Both the position numbers and the translations under genes were made by a program. Shown piece by piece: positions 51,686-61,404 of a stretch of 64,000 nt of DNA. The stretch comes from Acidobacteriota bacterium (lineage in GTDB: Bacteria; Acidobacteriota; Terriglobia; Bryobacterales; Bryobacteraceae): NCBI GenBank assembly GCA_016185425.1, contig JACPNQ010000001.1:90870-154869 (forward strand), given 5' to 3'. Under the pieces are notes generated by a model, which worked only from the letters and a program-made list of their open reading frames with translations, did no database searches and was not told the origin of the DNA. Positions within the stretch are counted from its first letter, which is position 1. Each line of letters begins with the position of its first letter.

Positions 51686-52281
51686 ATGGAAACTGCCATG
51701 CCGTCGGCACCACGAACCCCGTTGAGCCCTGAGGAATATGTGGCGTTAGAGGAGAAGCTCGGGGTGAAGCATGAGTATCACGACGGGCAGATGTTTGCGA
51801 TGTCGGGGGCGTCGGGTCCACATTCCTTGCTCCAGATGGCTCTCGCCGCGCTGGTGTATACGCGCCTCGGAGAGGGTTCGTGTAAGGCCTACGGCAATGA
51901 TTTTCGCGTGGTGATCGAAGCCGCGGAATGGCAACATACCCGGATCTGTCCGTTGTCTGCGGAGACGTGAAACCAGCAGCGCGATATCGGCATTCCTGCA
52001 CGAACCCGATGGTACTTGTTGAAATACTTTCGCCGGGCACGGAACGCTACGACCGCGGCACCAAGTTCGAACAGTACCGAAAGCTGGACTCTTTGCGGGA
52101 GTACGTCCTGGTCTCCCAGCACGAAATGGCGATTGACCTGTTTCGCTTGGAACATGGTCATTGGGTACTACATGAATTCCGGGGGCCGGACGCCGTTGCT
52201 CAGCTCAAGTCAGTAAATATCGAGCTACCAATGAAGGCATTGTATCGGGATGTCCGTTTCGAGGACGCCGAACAAGACTAG
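51686..52281 (+). pseudogene. Uma2 family (DUF820) endonuclease-like gene, frameshifted
   Basis: The protein fits the Uma2 PD-(D/E)XK nuclease-like family: EYVALEEKLGVKHEYHDGQM, SGASGPHSLLQMALAALV and YGNDFRV in one frame, then YPDLSVVCGDVK, PMVLVEILSPGTERYDRGTK and FEQYRKLDSLREYVLVSQHE in another. The switch is near 51927, where one base appears to be missing between EAAE and ATYPDL. The first frame otherwise stops at 51968-51970. Either a pseudogene or a sequencing error. Confidence 0.82.
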
Positions 52282-52310
52282 TCCCATCTACCAGGATATG
52301 ATGGTTCCCG

Positions 52311-55300
52311 ATGAACCTGCAAGTGAATCGCCGGCAGTTTCTGCAGGCTGGCGCGGCCGTTACCGCCACCGCCTTTGGATTTCGTCTGGAAGCCGCGACG
52401 GCCGCGGCGCGGGAATTGAAGATTGCCCGAACCAACCAGGTGCCAAGCGTTTGTCCGTACTGCGCCGTCGGCTGCAGCGTGGTTATTCACACCTCCGGTG
52501 AGCGCGTGCGCAATGCGCGGCCGACGGTGGTTCATATTGAGGGCGATGCGGACAGTCCGATCAATCGCGGGACGCTGTGCTCGAAAGGCATTTCGCTGAA
52601 AGAGTTTGTCGTCAATGATCGACGGCTTACGAAGCCGCGGTATCGCGCGCCCGGGGCGAGCGAGTGGACGGACATTAGCTGGGATCAGGCGATTGAAAAG
52701 ATCGCGCGGCGGATTAAGGACACGCGCGATAAGGGCTTTGTCGAGAAGGATGCACAGGGCCGGACGGTGAACCGGCTCGACACGCTCGGCATGATCGGCG
52801 GTTGCACCGACACGAACGAGATTAACTATCTCCTCGGGAAATTCAGATTCGGCCTCGGGATACTGCCTTACGAAAATCAGGCCCGTCTTTGACATGGCCC
52901 CACGGTGGTCAGTTTGGCCGCCACGTTTGGAAGAGGGGCGATGACGAATGGCTGGTGTGATATCGCCAATACCGATGTCGTGCTGGTGATGGGCGGTAAT
53001 CCGGCGGAGAATCATCCGGTCGGGTTCCGGTTCGTTATGGAGGCAAAACGCAAGCGGAAGGCGAAGTTGATCTGCGTCGATCCGCGCTTCAATCGCACTG
53101 CGGCGGTCAGCGATACCTATGTTCCGCTGCGCGCGGGGACGGATATCGCGTTCCTCGGCGGGCTGATTCACTACGCCATATCCAACGATTTGTGCCACAT
53201 GGACTACGTCCGGGTGCATACGAACGCCTCATTTCTGCTGCGCGAGGACTTCCACTTCAGCGAAGGCCACTTCAGCGGCTGGGATGCCGAGAAGAAGGCC
53301 TACGATAAGACGTCGTGGCAATACGAGCTGGACGGCGCGGGATACGCGAAGGTGGACGAGACGCTCGAGAATCCGCGCTGTGTCTACCGGGCGATGAAAG
53401 ATCATTACTCGCGGTATACGCCGGAGAAAGTGGCGGAGATTTGCGGGTGCACCGCGGACGAATTCAAGAAAGCCGCGGCGGTGATTTGCAGTACCGGGCG
53501 CGCGGGCCGCGTGGGCACGATTCTCTATGCGCTCGGTTGGACGCACCATTCGCATTCGGTGCAGTTGATTCATACGGCGGCGATGTTGCAGTTGCTGCTC
53601 GGGAACATTGGGTTGCCTGGCGGCGGTGTGAACGCACAGCGCGGTCATGCAAATATCCAGGGCTCCACCGACATGGGCGCTTGGAACATGCTGCCCGGAT
53701 ATCTGCGGCTGCCGCGGGCGCAGTGGCAGACCTTTGACTCCTATCTGAAGGCGACGACGCCGAAGCCGTTGCGCCCGAACGCAATGAATTATTGGGGGAA
53801 CACGCCGAAGTTCGCGACGAGTCTTTTGAAAGCCTACTACGGCGCCGCGGCAAAGAAGGAGAACGATTTCGGGTACGCGTGGCTGCCGAAGCTGGGCGAG
53901 ACGGAGAACCAGAGTTGGGGGTTCTTCTTCGACCGCATGCACCGCAAGGAGATGCACGGCTTCATCAGCTTCGGCATGAATCCGGTGGCGAACGGACCGA
54001 ATACGGAAAAGATGCTGGAGGCGCTGGCGAATCTCGATTGGCTGGTGGTTGTCGAGAATTTCGAGACGGAGACCGCGGCGTTCTGGAACGCAAAACAACT
54101 CGGGGAGAAGTTCTATCCGCGCTATGTTGACGCGAAGTCGATTCAGACGGAAGTGATTTTGCTGCCAGCGGCGTGTTTCGCCGAGAAGGATGGGTCGTTC
54201 GTCAACAGTTCGCGGTGGCTGCAATGGAAGCGCGCGGCCGTGCCGCCCCCAGGATTGGCGAAGCCGGACCATGAGATCATCGCGCGGATATTCATGGCGG
54301 TGCGTGCCTTATATGAAAAAGAAGGCGGCGCTGGCAAAGAGCCGCTGATGACGATGCAGTGGAACTATGAGCAGCCGTTGATGCCGTCGCTCGAAGAGGT
54401 AGCGCGTGAGGTAAATGGGAAAGACGCGGCGACCGGCCAGCAGGTGCCGGGGTTTGCCGCATTGAAAGACGACGGCAGCACATCCTGCGGCAACTGGGTT
54501 TATAGCGGTTCGTGGACGGAAGCGGGCAACCTGATGGCGCGGCGGGGTCAGGAGGATCCGACTGGATTGGGGTTGTTCCCGAACTACGCATGGAGCTGGC
54601 CGGCGAACCGGCGCATTCTGTATAACCGCGCATCAAACGACGCCGATGGCAAGCCTTGGGACCCGACCCACGCTACGATTCGTTGGAACGGAACGAAGTG
54701 GACGGGCGATACACCGGACTATAAGGCCGACGCGGAGCCGCACCAATATGGGGCGTTCATCATGTTGCCGGAAGGCGTGGCGAAGTTCTTTACGAGCGAC
54801 CTGGCGGAGGGGCCGTTCCCGGAGCACTACGAGCCGATGGAGTCACCAGTAAAAAACGCGCTGCACCCGAATGCCTCGGCGAACCCGGTGGCGCCGGTTA
54901 TGAAGAGCAGCGCGGATTCGATGGGTACTCCGGATAAGTTTCCCTACGTGGCGATTACGTATCGGCTTACCGAACATTTTCATTACTGGACGAAGCACGT
55001 GGCTAGCGGCAGCGAGCTGCAGAGCAATTTCTTCGTTGAGTTGCCGGAGGGACTGGCGAAGGAGAAGGGCATTAAAGGCGGCGATGTGGTGCGCGTGTCG
55101 TCGGCGCGGGGCAGCGTGGAAGGGCCGGCGCTGGTGACACCGCGGATGCAACCGCTGAAGGTCGCCGGGAAGACCGTATACCACGTGGGAATTCCGATTC
55201 ATTGGGGATATGTCGGGCGCGTGCGCGGACCACTAGTCAACAACCTGACGCCATCCGTCTTCGACCCGAACTCCGGGACGCCGGAGTACAAGGGCTTCCT

Positions 55301-55322
55301 CGTGAACGTGGAGAAGGTGTAG
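52311..55322 (+). CDS. fdnG: Formate dehydrogenase alpha subunit, selenocysteine-containing
   Basis: A 1003-aa molybdopterin selenoprotein that oxidises formate in the periplasm. Tat leader NRRQFLQAG; [4Fe-4S] cysteines C48, C51, C55 and C90 (VCPYCAVGC, GTLCSKG). The TGA at 52890-52892 is Sec194: the frame reads YENQARL, TGA, HGPTVVSLAATFGRGAMTNG, exactly where FDH-N has Sec. Cofactor motifs follow (VVLVMGGNPAENHPVGFRF, GLPGGGVNAQRGHANIQGST, GSELQSNFFVELPEGLAKEK). A SECIS hairpin lies just downstream of the TGA. Standard annotation would split this into two genes. It heads an operon with fdnH-, fdnI- and fdhE-type genes; Sec machinery must be encoded elsewhere. Confidence 0.95.
52890..52922 (+). 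promoter_or_regulatory. Bacterial SECIS element in the formate dehydrogenase mRNA
   Basis: After the TGA (52890-52892), GGTGGTC (52904-52910) pairs with GGCCGCC (52916-52922) as a 7-bp stem with two wobble pairs, closing a 5-nt AGTTT loop (52911-52915). Counting the T of TGA as 1, U17, G23 and U24 are all present at the positions important in the E. coli fdhF SECIS, with G23-U24 in the loop. This hairpin would recruit SelB and Sec-tRNA. Confidence 0.85.
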
Positions 55323-55324
55323 GC

Positions 55325-56122
55325 ATGCCGGCAACGACAGTCGCAAAGCTAATCGATACTTCGCTGTGCATTGGCTGCAAGGCGTGTGAGGTGGCGTGCC
55401 AGGAGTGGAACGAGCAGGAGTTTACACTCGGCGTCTTCAACAACACGTACCAGACACTGCCCGACCTGGCGCCGAATTTCTGGAACCTCATCAAGTTCAA
55501 CGAACAGGTGGAAGATGGCGCCAATAGCTGGCTGATGGCGAAATACCAGTGCATGCATTGCGCCGATCCGGGGTGTTTGAAAGCGTGTCCGGCGCCCGGC
55601 GCGATCGTGCAGTTGCCGAACGGTATCGTCGATTTCCGCCAGGAGAACTGTATTGGCTGCGGCTACTGCATCACGGGCTGTCCGTTTGATGTGCCCCGGC
55701 TGAGTCCTACAACAAAGAAGGTGTATAAGTGCTCGTTGTGTTCGGACCGTGTGGGCGCGGGGATGACGCCGGCGTGCATCCGGACCTGCCCGACGAATTG
55801 CCTGACGTTCGGCTCGCGGACGGACCTGGTGGAGTTGGCGGCGCAGCGCACGGAGGAGTTGAAAGCGGATGGTTTCCAGGATGCGGGCGTTTATGACGGG
55901 CCCGGTGTCGGCGGGACGAACGTATTGTATGTTTTGAAGCATGCCTCGGCGCCGGAGAAATATGGTCTGCCGAAGGACCCGCGAATTCCGTGGACGGTGT
56001 CGTTATGGAAAGGGCCGCTCAAATGGGTAGCAAATGCGGCATTTCTGGGGACGGCCGTTGGCGCGCTGCTGCATTATCTGAAGTTCGGGCCGAAGGAGAC
56101 GCATGACGATGAAGTTCATTGA
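55325..56122 (+). CDS. fdnH: Formate dehydrogenase beta subunit (four [4Fe-4S] clusters)
   Basis: A 265-aa ferredoxin-type electron-transfer subunit. Four cysteine groups: CIGCKACEVAC, CMHCADPGCLKAC, CIGCGYCITGC and CSLCSDR with CIRTC, for four [4Fe-4S] clusters that carry electrons from FdnG to the membrane cytochrome. A C-terminal helix (WVANAAFLGTAVGALLHYL) anchors it. Start 55325 follows the alpha stop by 2 bp. It overlaps the gamma subunit by 20 bp. Confidence 0.95.
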   Translation: MPATTVAKLIDTSLCIGCKACEVACQEWNEQEFTLGVFNNTYQTLPDLAPNFWNLIKFNEQVEDGANSWLMAKYQCMHCADPGCLKACPAPGAIVQLPNGIVDFRQENCIGCGYCITGCPFDVPRLSPTTKKVYKCSLCSDRVGAGMTPACIRTCPTNCLTFGSRTDLVELAAQRTEELKADGFQDAGVYDGPGVGGTNVLYVLKHASAPEKYGLPKDPRIPWTVSLWKGPLKWVANAAFLGTAVGALLHYLKFGPKETHDDEVH

Positions 56123-56717
56123 GCGTTTCTCGTTTGCCGAGCGCGCTTCGCACTGGATTTCGGCGCTCTGTTTCCTGTATGCGGCGTTTACGGGCTTGGC
56201 ATTGTGGTCGCCGCGATTGTTCTGGCTGTCCGGTGTATTCGGCGGAGGGGAAACCGTACGCGCGTGGCATCCATGGGCCGGGCTGTTCTTCGCGATTGCG
56301 CTGGGAGTAATGTTCCGGCGGTGGGCGAAAGAGATGCAGTTGGATGAGGAAGATCAGGTCTGGCTGTCGAAGTCGGCGCTGTACGCTCAGAACATTGAGG
56401 AGGGGATTCCCGAGAGCGGGCGGTTCAATGCCGGGCAAAAGATGATGTTCTGGCTGCAATCGGCGAGCGCGTTTTTCCTGCTGCTGTCGGGCGTCGTGAT
56501 CTGGTTCCCCGAAGTGGCGCCGCGCAGTTTGCGATTGATCGCGGTGTTGGTCCATCCGGCATCTGCGGCAGTTTCGCTGGTTGGGATCATCGTGCATTTC
56601 TACATGAGCACGATGGCTGTGCCGGGCTCGATGGGCGCGATGGTCCGCGGGAAGGTGAGTGAGGGCTGGGCGAGGTCACACCATGGGAAGTGGTATCGCG
56701 AGGTGACCGGGCGGTGA
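56103..56717 (+). CDS. fdnI: Formate dehydrogenase cytochrome b556 (gamma) subunit
   Basis: A 204-aa integral membrane cytochrome b with about four helices (ASHWISALCFLYAAFTGLAL, AWHPWAGLFFAIALGVMF, QSASAFFLLLSGVVIWFPEV, LVHPASAAVSLVGIIVHFYM). The histidines in HWISA, HPWAG, HPASA and IVHFY suit two b haems. It passes electrons from the beta subunit to quinone. ATG 56103 overlaps fdnH; ATG 56109 is an alternative. The gene ends overlapping fdhE. Confidence 0.9.
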   Translation: MTMKFIERFSFAERASHWISALCFLYAAFTGLALWSPRLFWLSGVFGGGETVRAWHPWAGLFFAIALGVMFRRWAKEMQLDEEDQVWLSKSALYAQNIEEGIPESGRFNAGQKMMFWLQSASAFFLLLSGVVIWFPEVAPRSLRLIAVLVHPASAAVSLVGIIVHFYMSTMAVPGSMGAMVRGKVSEGWARSHHGKWYREVTGR

Positions 56718-57379
56718 AAGGGGCGCGGGCGCTGACGCTGGCCGCGCGCTATCCGCAGTCGGCGGAGGTGTTGGGGTTGGTCGCGGCGGCGTATGACCTC
56801 ATCGGCAATTCCCGCCCCTTATTTGCGGATCTGCAGATGCTGGCGGAGCGCATACAGGCTGCGCTGCACGACCGTGCTCCGGAACCGTTGCGGGCGGCGA
56901 TTCCCGGCGTAGCGGCTTACTATCACCAGCCCGATCCATTCGCGCCGTCGAGTTTTTTTGCGCGGCTGGCGCTGGAAGCCTGGGCCCGTCATGCACCGCT
57001 GCAAGTGCCGGACGCCGCGCCAAATGAGTGTCCGCGCTGCGGGCATGCACCGCAATTGGGTGTGTTGCGGACGGCCGGGAATGGCGACGCGCTGTTTCTT
57101 GCGTGTTCCCTGTGCAGGCAGGAGTGGGCTTTTCGAAGAGGCACCTGTCCGGAATGTGGAGAGACCGATCCGGAGAAGATCAGCTTTTATACGGCGGAAG
57201 GCCTGCCACAGGTGCGGACGCAGGCTTGCCAGAGTTGCCACGCCTACCTTCATTTGCTTCTGCCGGAGAAGGATTTTGCGATGATCCCGGATGTTGACGA
57301 GCTTGCCTTCCCGGCCTTGGATGTGTGGGCAACGGAGCAAGGCCTTCACAAAGTCTGGCCGAATTTAGCGGGACTCTAA
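56714..57379 (+). CDS. fdhE: Formate dehydrogenase accessory protein FdhE
   Basis: A 221-aa protein with the FdhE rubredoxin-like zinc/iron domain: CPRCGH, CSLCRQ, CPECGE and CQSCHA are the four CxxC pairs, plus the FFARLALEAWARH helix upstream. FdhE binds the catalytic subunit and helps quality control or export of Tat-dependent formate dehydrogenases. I use GTG 56714, which overlaps the cytochrome stop (GTGA); an in-frame GTG at 56690 is also possible. Confidence 0.88.
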   Translation: MKGARALTLAARYPQSAEVLGLVAAAYDLIGNSRPLFADLQMLAERIQAALHDRAPEPLRAAIPGVAAYYHQPDPFAPSSFFARLALEAWARHAPLQVPDAAPNECPRCGHAPQLGVLRTAGNGDALFLACSLCRQEWAFRRGTCPECGETDPEKISFYTAEGLPQVRTQACQSCHAYLHLLLPEKDFAMIPDVDELAFPALDVWATEQGLHKVWPNLAGL

Positions 57380-57412
57380 AAATTCCCGGAACCTTTTTCC
57401 GTTCGGTCCGTA

Positions 57413-57435
57413 ATGATAGTAGACTGTCTACTATC
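57413..57435 (+). promoter_or_regulatory. PadR operator palindrome
   Basis: GATAGTAGAC (57415-57424) and GTCTACTATC (57426-57435) are perfect reverse complements around a central T, ending 3 bp before the padR ATG at 57439. No Shine-Dalgarno sequence fits in between, so translation may be leaderless or depend on the operator context. The segment 57413-57425 is identical to 13 bases upstream of the blaI-type gene. Confidence 0.65.
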
Positions 57436-57438
57436 AAA

Positions 57439-57783
57439 ATGGCGCCGACAGAAAACGATCGCGTAGAACTTCTGCAAGGGACGCTGGACATGTTGGTGCT
57501 TCAAACCCTATTGTTTGGGCCCTGCCATGGTCATGCGATCGCGAAGCACATACAGCGGACCAGCGACGAAGCGTTGCTGGTGGAACATGGGTCGCTCTAC
57601 CCTGCTTTGCACCGGTTGGAACGGCAGGGCTGGGTGACGACCAAGTGGGACAAGGCCCCGGGTAAGAACCGGGAGGTGAAGTACTACTTGCTGACGCCGG
57701 CCGGGAAGAAGCAGTTGACTGCGCAGCAAAACAGGTGGGCGCAATTGGTGGATGCGATCGGGAAAGTGATGCGGCCAGCATAA
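57439..57783 (+). CDS. PadR family transcriptional regulator
   Basis: A 114-aa winged-helix repressor from ATG 57439 (MAPTENDRVELLQGTLDMLV). The DNA-binding part continues GPCHGHAIAKHIQ and EHGSLYPALHRLERQGWVTT, ending with KYYLLTPAGKKQLT. This is the short PadR that accompanies ADOP permeases in acidobacteria. It is followed after 28 bp by such a permease gene, and a perfect palindrome precedes it for autoregulation. Confidence 0.93.
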   Translation: MAPTENDRVELLQGTLDMLVLQTLLFGPCHGHAIAKHIQRTSDEALLVEHGSLYPALHRLERQGWVTTKWDKAPGKNREVKYYLLTPAGKKQLTAQQNRWAQLVDAIGKVMRPA

Positions 57784-57811
57784 TCAGCGCGTAGCCACCA
57801 AGGAGTGGATT

Positions 57812-60424
57812 ATGAATCGCAAGGACCGGGACGAGGAACTGGAGCGGGAGCTCCGTGCGCACATGGAGATGGAAGCGGACGAACTGCGGGAGCGGGGATT
57901 GTCCGCAGCGGATGCAACGTATGCGGCGCGACGGGCGTTCGGTAGCCAGGCACTAGCGATGGAGCGGACACGGGCCACATGGAACTGGAATGTGTTTGAA
58001 GCCGTTGGCCGGAACGTGCGTCTTGCGTTGCGCCGGGCCAGGCATACGCCCGGATTCACGCTGACGGTGGCGTTGGTGATCGCGCTAGCGGTTGGTGCTA
58101 CGACCGCCATCTTCGCCCTGATTGACGTGGCGTTCCTGAAACCATTGCCGTATCCGGAGCAGGATCGGCTGGCGTATGTCACGATGACCTGGCAGGCGGC
58201 CGGGCGGGCGGCGGATGAACTGGTGCTGACGGGAATGCAATGGGAAGTTTTGCGGGACCATGCGACTTTGTTTGAACCTGCTGTTTATTCCGAGTGGACG
58301 GCGGGGATAAATTGCGGTGTAGGGGATAAGGCGTTTTTTGTGCAGCAGCAGCGCGTCGGAGCGGACTTTTTTCGGGTGCTTGGGGTGCAGCCGGCATTTG
58401 GGCGCGGATTCACCAAAGAGGAGGACGCCGAAAATGGGCCGCGGGCGGCGGTGTTGAGCGAGCCGTTGCGGCGCCGCGTGTTTGGCGATGCGCCAGATGC
58501 CGTTGGGCAGAAATTGCTGTTGCGCGGAGAACCATATACGGTTGTCGGTGTCATGCCGGCGGGCTTTCGGAGCGGCGTGAACGCCGATGTGTGGACGCCG
58601 CTCAAACCGTCAACGAGGGGGGAGGGCGGCGGCAACAACTATCAGGCGATGATCCGGTTGAAGCCGGGTGTTTCGGAGGCAGCCGCGGCGGGAGAGGTGG
58701 AGAGCATTTCGCGCGTGCTGCCGGCGCCGAAACCGTCGCGCGATGGGACGGTTTGGGAATCTCGATTCCGGATGCAGCCACTGCTGGAAGGCCGTACATC
58801 AAACTTGCGGAAACCGCTGCTTTTACTGCTGGGAGCGGTGGGCATCGTGCTGCTGATCGGCGCAATCAATGTCGGCGGACTGCTGCTGGCGCGGCAGAGC
58901 GGGCGCGCGGCAGAGTTGGCGACGCGAATGGCGCTGGGCGCATCGCGAGGGCAGGTCTTCCGCGATGTACTGCTCGACAGTATGGTGATGGTCGTGATTG
59001 GCGGTGCGCTGGCGATCCCGATGGCGTATATCTCGCTTGAGGGTTTGCGGCGGACGAATGACAGTATGTTCTCGCTGGTGGAGTCAGCGGAGATCGACGC
59101 GCGTTCGCTCGCGGCGGGGGTTCTATGCACGATTCTTGCGGGCTTCATCGCGGGGCTGCTGCCCGCGTGGCAAAGCGCGAGGACGCCTGGCGGCAACCGG
59201 TCCGTTGCGGGGCGCAAGCGGCTCATCCCGCTTGGAGTCTTGGTGTCGGTGCAGGTGGCGCTGGTCGTGCCGCTGTTGGTTGGCGCGGGTTTGTTGGGCC
59301 GGACGTTTTTGAAGCTGTGGGGAGTGAACGCTGGATTCGACCCGAACAACCTGATCATGGCGCGCATCTCGCTGCAGGACGCGCGGTACGACTCCTCAGA
59401 AAAGGTACAGCGATTGTTCCGGGAGGGCGTGGCCCGTATGCAGGCGCTTCCGGGCGTGGAAGGCGTGGGTGCCGGGTTAACCGTGCCGTATGAGCGGCAA
59501 TTGAATCAAGGCGTCCGCGTGGGCGCGCAGCCGGTGCCGGGCGAGCGATTCCGGAACACGAACCTGGTGTACACGACGCCGGGCTACCTGGATGTATTGC
59601 GGATACCGTTGCTGCGGGGAAGAGCGTTGCGGGAGAGCGATACGGACCCGTCGGCGCCGGTGGCGGTGGTGAATGAAGCCTTCGTCCGGCGATTCCTGGA
59701 CGGGCGCGAAGGCGTGGGTGAATACATCCGCCTAGGCGGGAAGGAGCCGGTACAGATCGTTGGAGTGTGCGGAAACACGGCGCAGCGGAACTCGGAGCGG
59801 GGCGCACCGGTGGAGCCGATGGCGGCGGCGTACAGTCCCGTTTCGCAGGTGAGCATCGAAGCGATGCGGACGGTGCATCAGTGGTTCTCGCCGGCGTGGA
59901 TTGTACGGAGCAAATTGCAGCCGGAAGTGCTGTCGCGGCAATTGGAGTCCGTGATGGGCACCCTTGATCCGATGCTGCCCCTTTCGAAGTTCACCACGCC
60001 GGAGCAATTGAAGAGCCAGGCGCTCGGGATGCAGAGGTTGCTGCTATCGCTATTGGGCGCGCTGTCGGGACTGGGTCTGCTGCTGTGTGTCCTGGGCGTG
60101 TATGGCCTGGTGGCGAGCTCGGTAGCAGAGCGGACGCGGGAGATTGGAATTCGACTGGCGCTGGGCGCGAGTGTTCCGGGTGTGATTCAAAAAGCGATGC
60201 GGCCCGGGCTGCTCTGGTCATTGGCTGGGATTCTGGCCGGCGTCCCGTTGCTTTACCTTGGCCGTACCGTACTGGCTGGTTTGATTTACGGCGTTTCTGA
60301 GGTCGATCCGTTGACGTATTTGGGAATTGCCGTCGTGTTGTTGGCGGCGGTCGGCGCCGCCAGTTTATTGCCGGCTCTAAAGTTAACGCGGTTGGACCCG
60401 GCGGTGACATTACGGAATGAGTAG
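57812..60424 (+). CDS. ADOP-type ABC transporter permease (MacB/FtsX-like)
   Basis: An 870-aa permease. The N-terminal about 60 residues (RDEELERELRAHMEMEADEL, GLSAADATYAARRAFGS) are the ADOP-specific region, followed by a helix and MacB-type periplasmic domain (PGFTLTVALVIALAVGATTA, LNQGVRVGAQPVPGERF) and two FtsX cores. The usual helices near residues 330-460 and 760-860 are present. No ABC ATPase is adjacent, as is common for these acidobacterial orphan permeases; export substrate unknown. The 3' end overlaps the convergent serine hydrolase gene by 15 bp. Confidence 0.93.
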   Translation: MNRKDRDEELERELRAHMEMEADELRERGLSAADATYAARRAFGSQALAMERTRATWNWNVFEAVGRNVRLALRRARHTPGFTLTVALVIALAVGATTAIFALIDVAFLKPLPYPEQDRLAYVTMTWQAAGRAADELVLTGMQWEVLRDHATLFEPAVYSEWTAGINCGVGDKAFFVQQQRVGADFFRVLGVQPAFGRGFTKEEDAENGPRAAVLSEPLRRRVFGDAPDAVGQKLLLRGEPYTVVGVMPAGFRSGVNADVWTPLKPSTRGEGGGNNYQAMIRLKPGVSEAAAAGEVESISRVLPAPKPSRDGTVWESRFRMQPLLEGRTSNLRKPLLLLLGAVGIVLLIGAINVGGLLLARQSGRAAELATRMALGASRGQVFRDVLLDSMVMVVIGGALAIPMAYISLEGLRRTNDSMFSLVESAEIDARSLAAGVLCTILAGFIAGLLPAWQSARTPGGNRSVAGRKRLIPLGVLVSVQVALVVPLLVGAGLLGRTFLKLWGVNAGFDPNNLIMARISLQDARYDSSEKVQRLFREGVARMQALPGVEGVGAGLTVPYERQLNQGVRVGAQPVPGERFRNTNLVYTTPGYLDVLRIPLLRGRALRESDTDPSAPVAVVNEAFVRRFLDGREGVGEYIRLGGKEPVQIVGVCGNTAQRNSERGAPVEPMAAAYSPVSQVSIEAMRTVHQWFSPAWIVRSKLQPEVLSRQLESVMGTLDPMLPLSKFTTPEQLKSQALGMQRLLLSLLGALSGLGLLLCVLGVYGLVASSVAERTREIGIRLALGASVPGVIQKAMRPGLLWSLAGILAGVPLLYLGRTVLAGLIYGVSEVDPLTYLGIAVVLLAAVGAASLLPALKLTRLDPAVTLRNE

Positions 60425-61381
60425 ATTCCTCACGATTTCCGCGGCGATGTCAGCAGGCGTACCTTCGTTTCGATTGGTGAGGAGGATGATGGCGATCCCC
60501 TTGTCCGGATAGCGGAGCAGCGCGTTGCGAAAGCCGCGCGTCTCACGGGTGTGGCTGATGACGCGTTGGCCGTCGCGGGTTTCCAGGCGCCAGCCGAAGC
60601 CGTAGTTTGTGGGTGTTCCGTCGTTCAGCTTGGCGCTCGTCCAGCTTGTGTCCAGCGTCCGGCAGTCGAGGAGTTTGCAACTATCGAGGGCCCGGACCCA
60701 TTTCGCAAGATCGTGAACGGAAGAATAGATGCCGCCATCGCCCAGTACGGCGCTGGTGGCCGACTGGTCATCGGACTTCCAGCCGGTTGCCGTGCGGGAG
60801 TGGCCGTAGGCGCGGTGCGTGACGGTGTCCTGTCCTTCGACATGAGCGACAGTATGCTTCATGCCGAGGGGTTTGAAAATGCTGGCCTTGAGAAATGCGG
60901 GGAAGGATTTGCCGGAGGTGTGCTCGACGATGAGCGCGAGTATGGCGTATCCAGTGTTGGAGTACTGATATTTGCTGCCGGGGGCGAAGAGCAGGGCGCT
61001 CTGCTTCCGGACGTAGGCAAGCACGCCGGCATCCTTGAGCTGCGGTGTGGAATCGGGAACATCGTTGTCGTAGTCGGGTAGGCCACTCGTGTGCGTCAGC
61101 AGGTGGCGAACGGTCACGGCGTTGGCGTAGGCGGGCCAGTTGGGGATGTGCTTGGCGGCGGGATCATCGATAGCAAGTTTGCCGTCCTTAGCCAGGAGAA
61201 GGATTGCCGTGGCTGTGAACTGCTTGGTAACGGAGGCGAGGCGGAAGTTGGTCTTGGGGGTGATGGGGCGGCCGGTCTGGATGTCGGCGGCGCCTTCGAC
61301 TTTCAGTTGGATCGGCTTGCCGTCGCGGAGCACAACCAGCGCGGATCCGGGATCAAGAAAAGCAAGGAGGAGTGGGAACAT
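60410..61381 (-). CDS. Serine hydrolase, beta-lactamase/PBP-like family
   Basis: A 323-aa protein with catalytic SxxK at S50-V-T-K53 (NFRLASVTKQFTATAILLLA), YSN in KYQYSNTGYAILALIVEHTS, and HTRETRGFRNALLRY near the KTG position. The leader MFPLLLAFLDPG is unusually short for a signal peptide but sits where secreted relatives have one. Function could be esterase or D-aminopeptidase. It diverges from the Gfo/Idh gene (23 bp between starts). Confidence 0.83.
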   Translation of the reverse strand: MFPLLLAFLDPGSALVVLRDGKPIQLKVEGAADIQTGRPITPKTNFRLASVTKQFTATAILLLAKDGKLAIDDPAAKHIPNWPAYANAVTVRHLLTHTSGLPDYDNDVPDSTPQLKDAGVLAYVRKQSALLFAPGSKYQYSNTGYAILALIVEHTSGKSFPAFLKASIFKPLGMKHTVAHVEGQDTVTHRAYGHSRTATGWKSDDQSATSAVLGDGGIYSSVHDLAKWVRALDSCKLLDCRTLDTSWTSAKLNDGTPTNYGFGWRLETRDGQRVISHTRETRGFRNALLRYPDKGIAIILLTNRNEGTPADIAAEIVRNLLIP

Positions 61382-61404
61382 GTGAAGTGATATTCTCGAA
61401 TACC

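Noticed and set aside
52893..52904. Gap between two ORFs interpreted as a gene break in formate dehydrogenase
   Set aside because: Frames are identical and the TGA is at the Sec position with a SECIS, so this is one gene.
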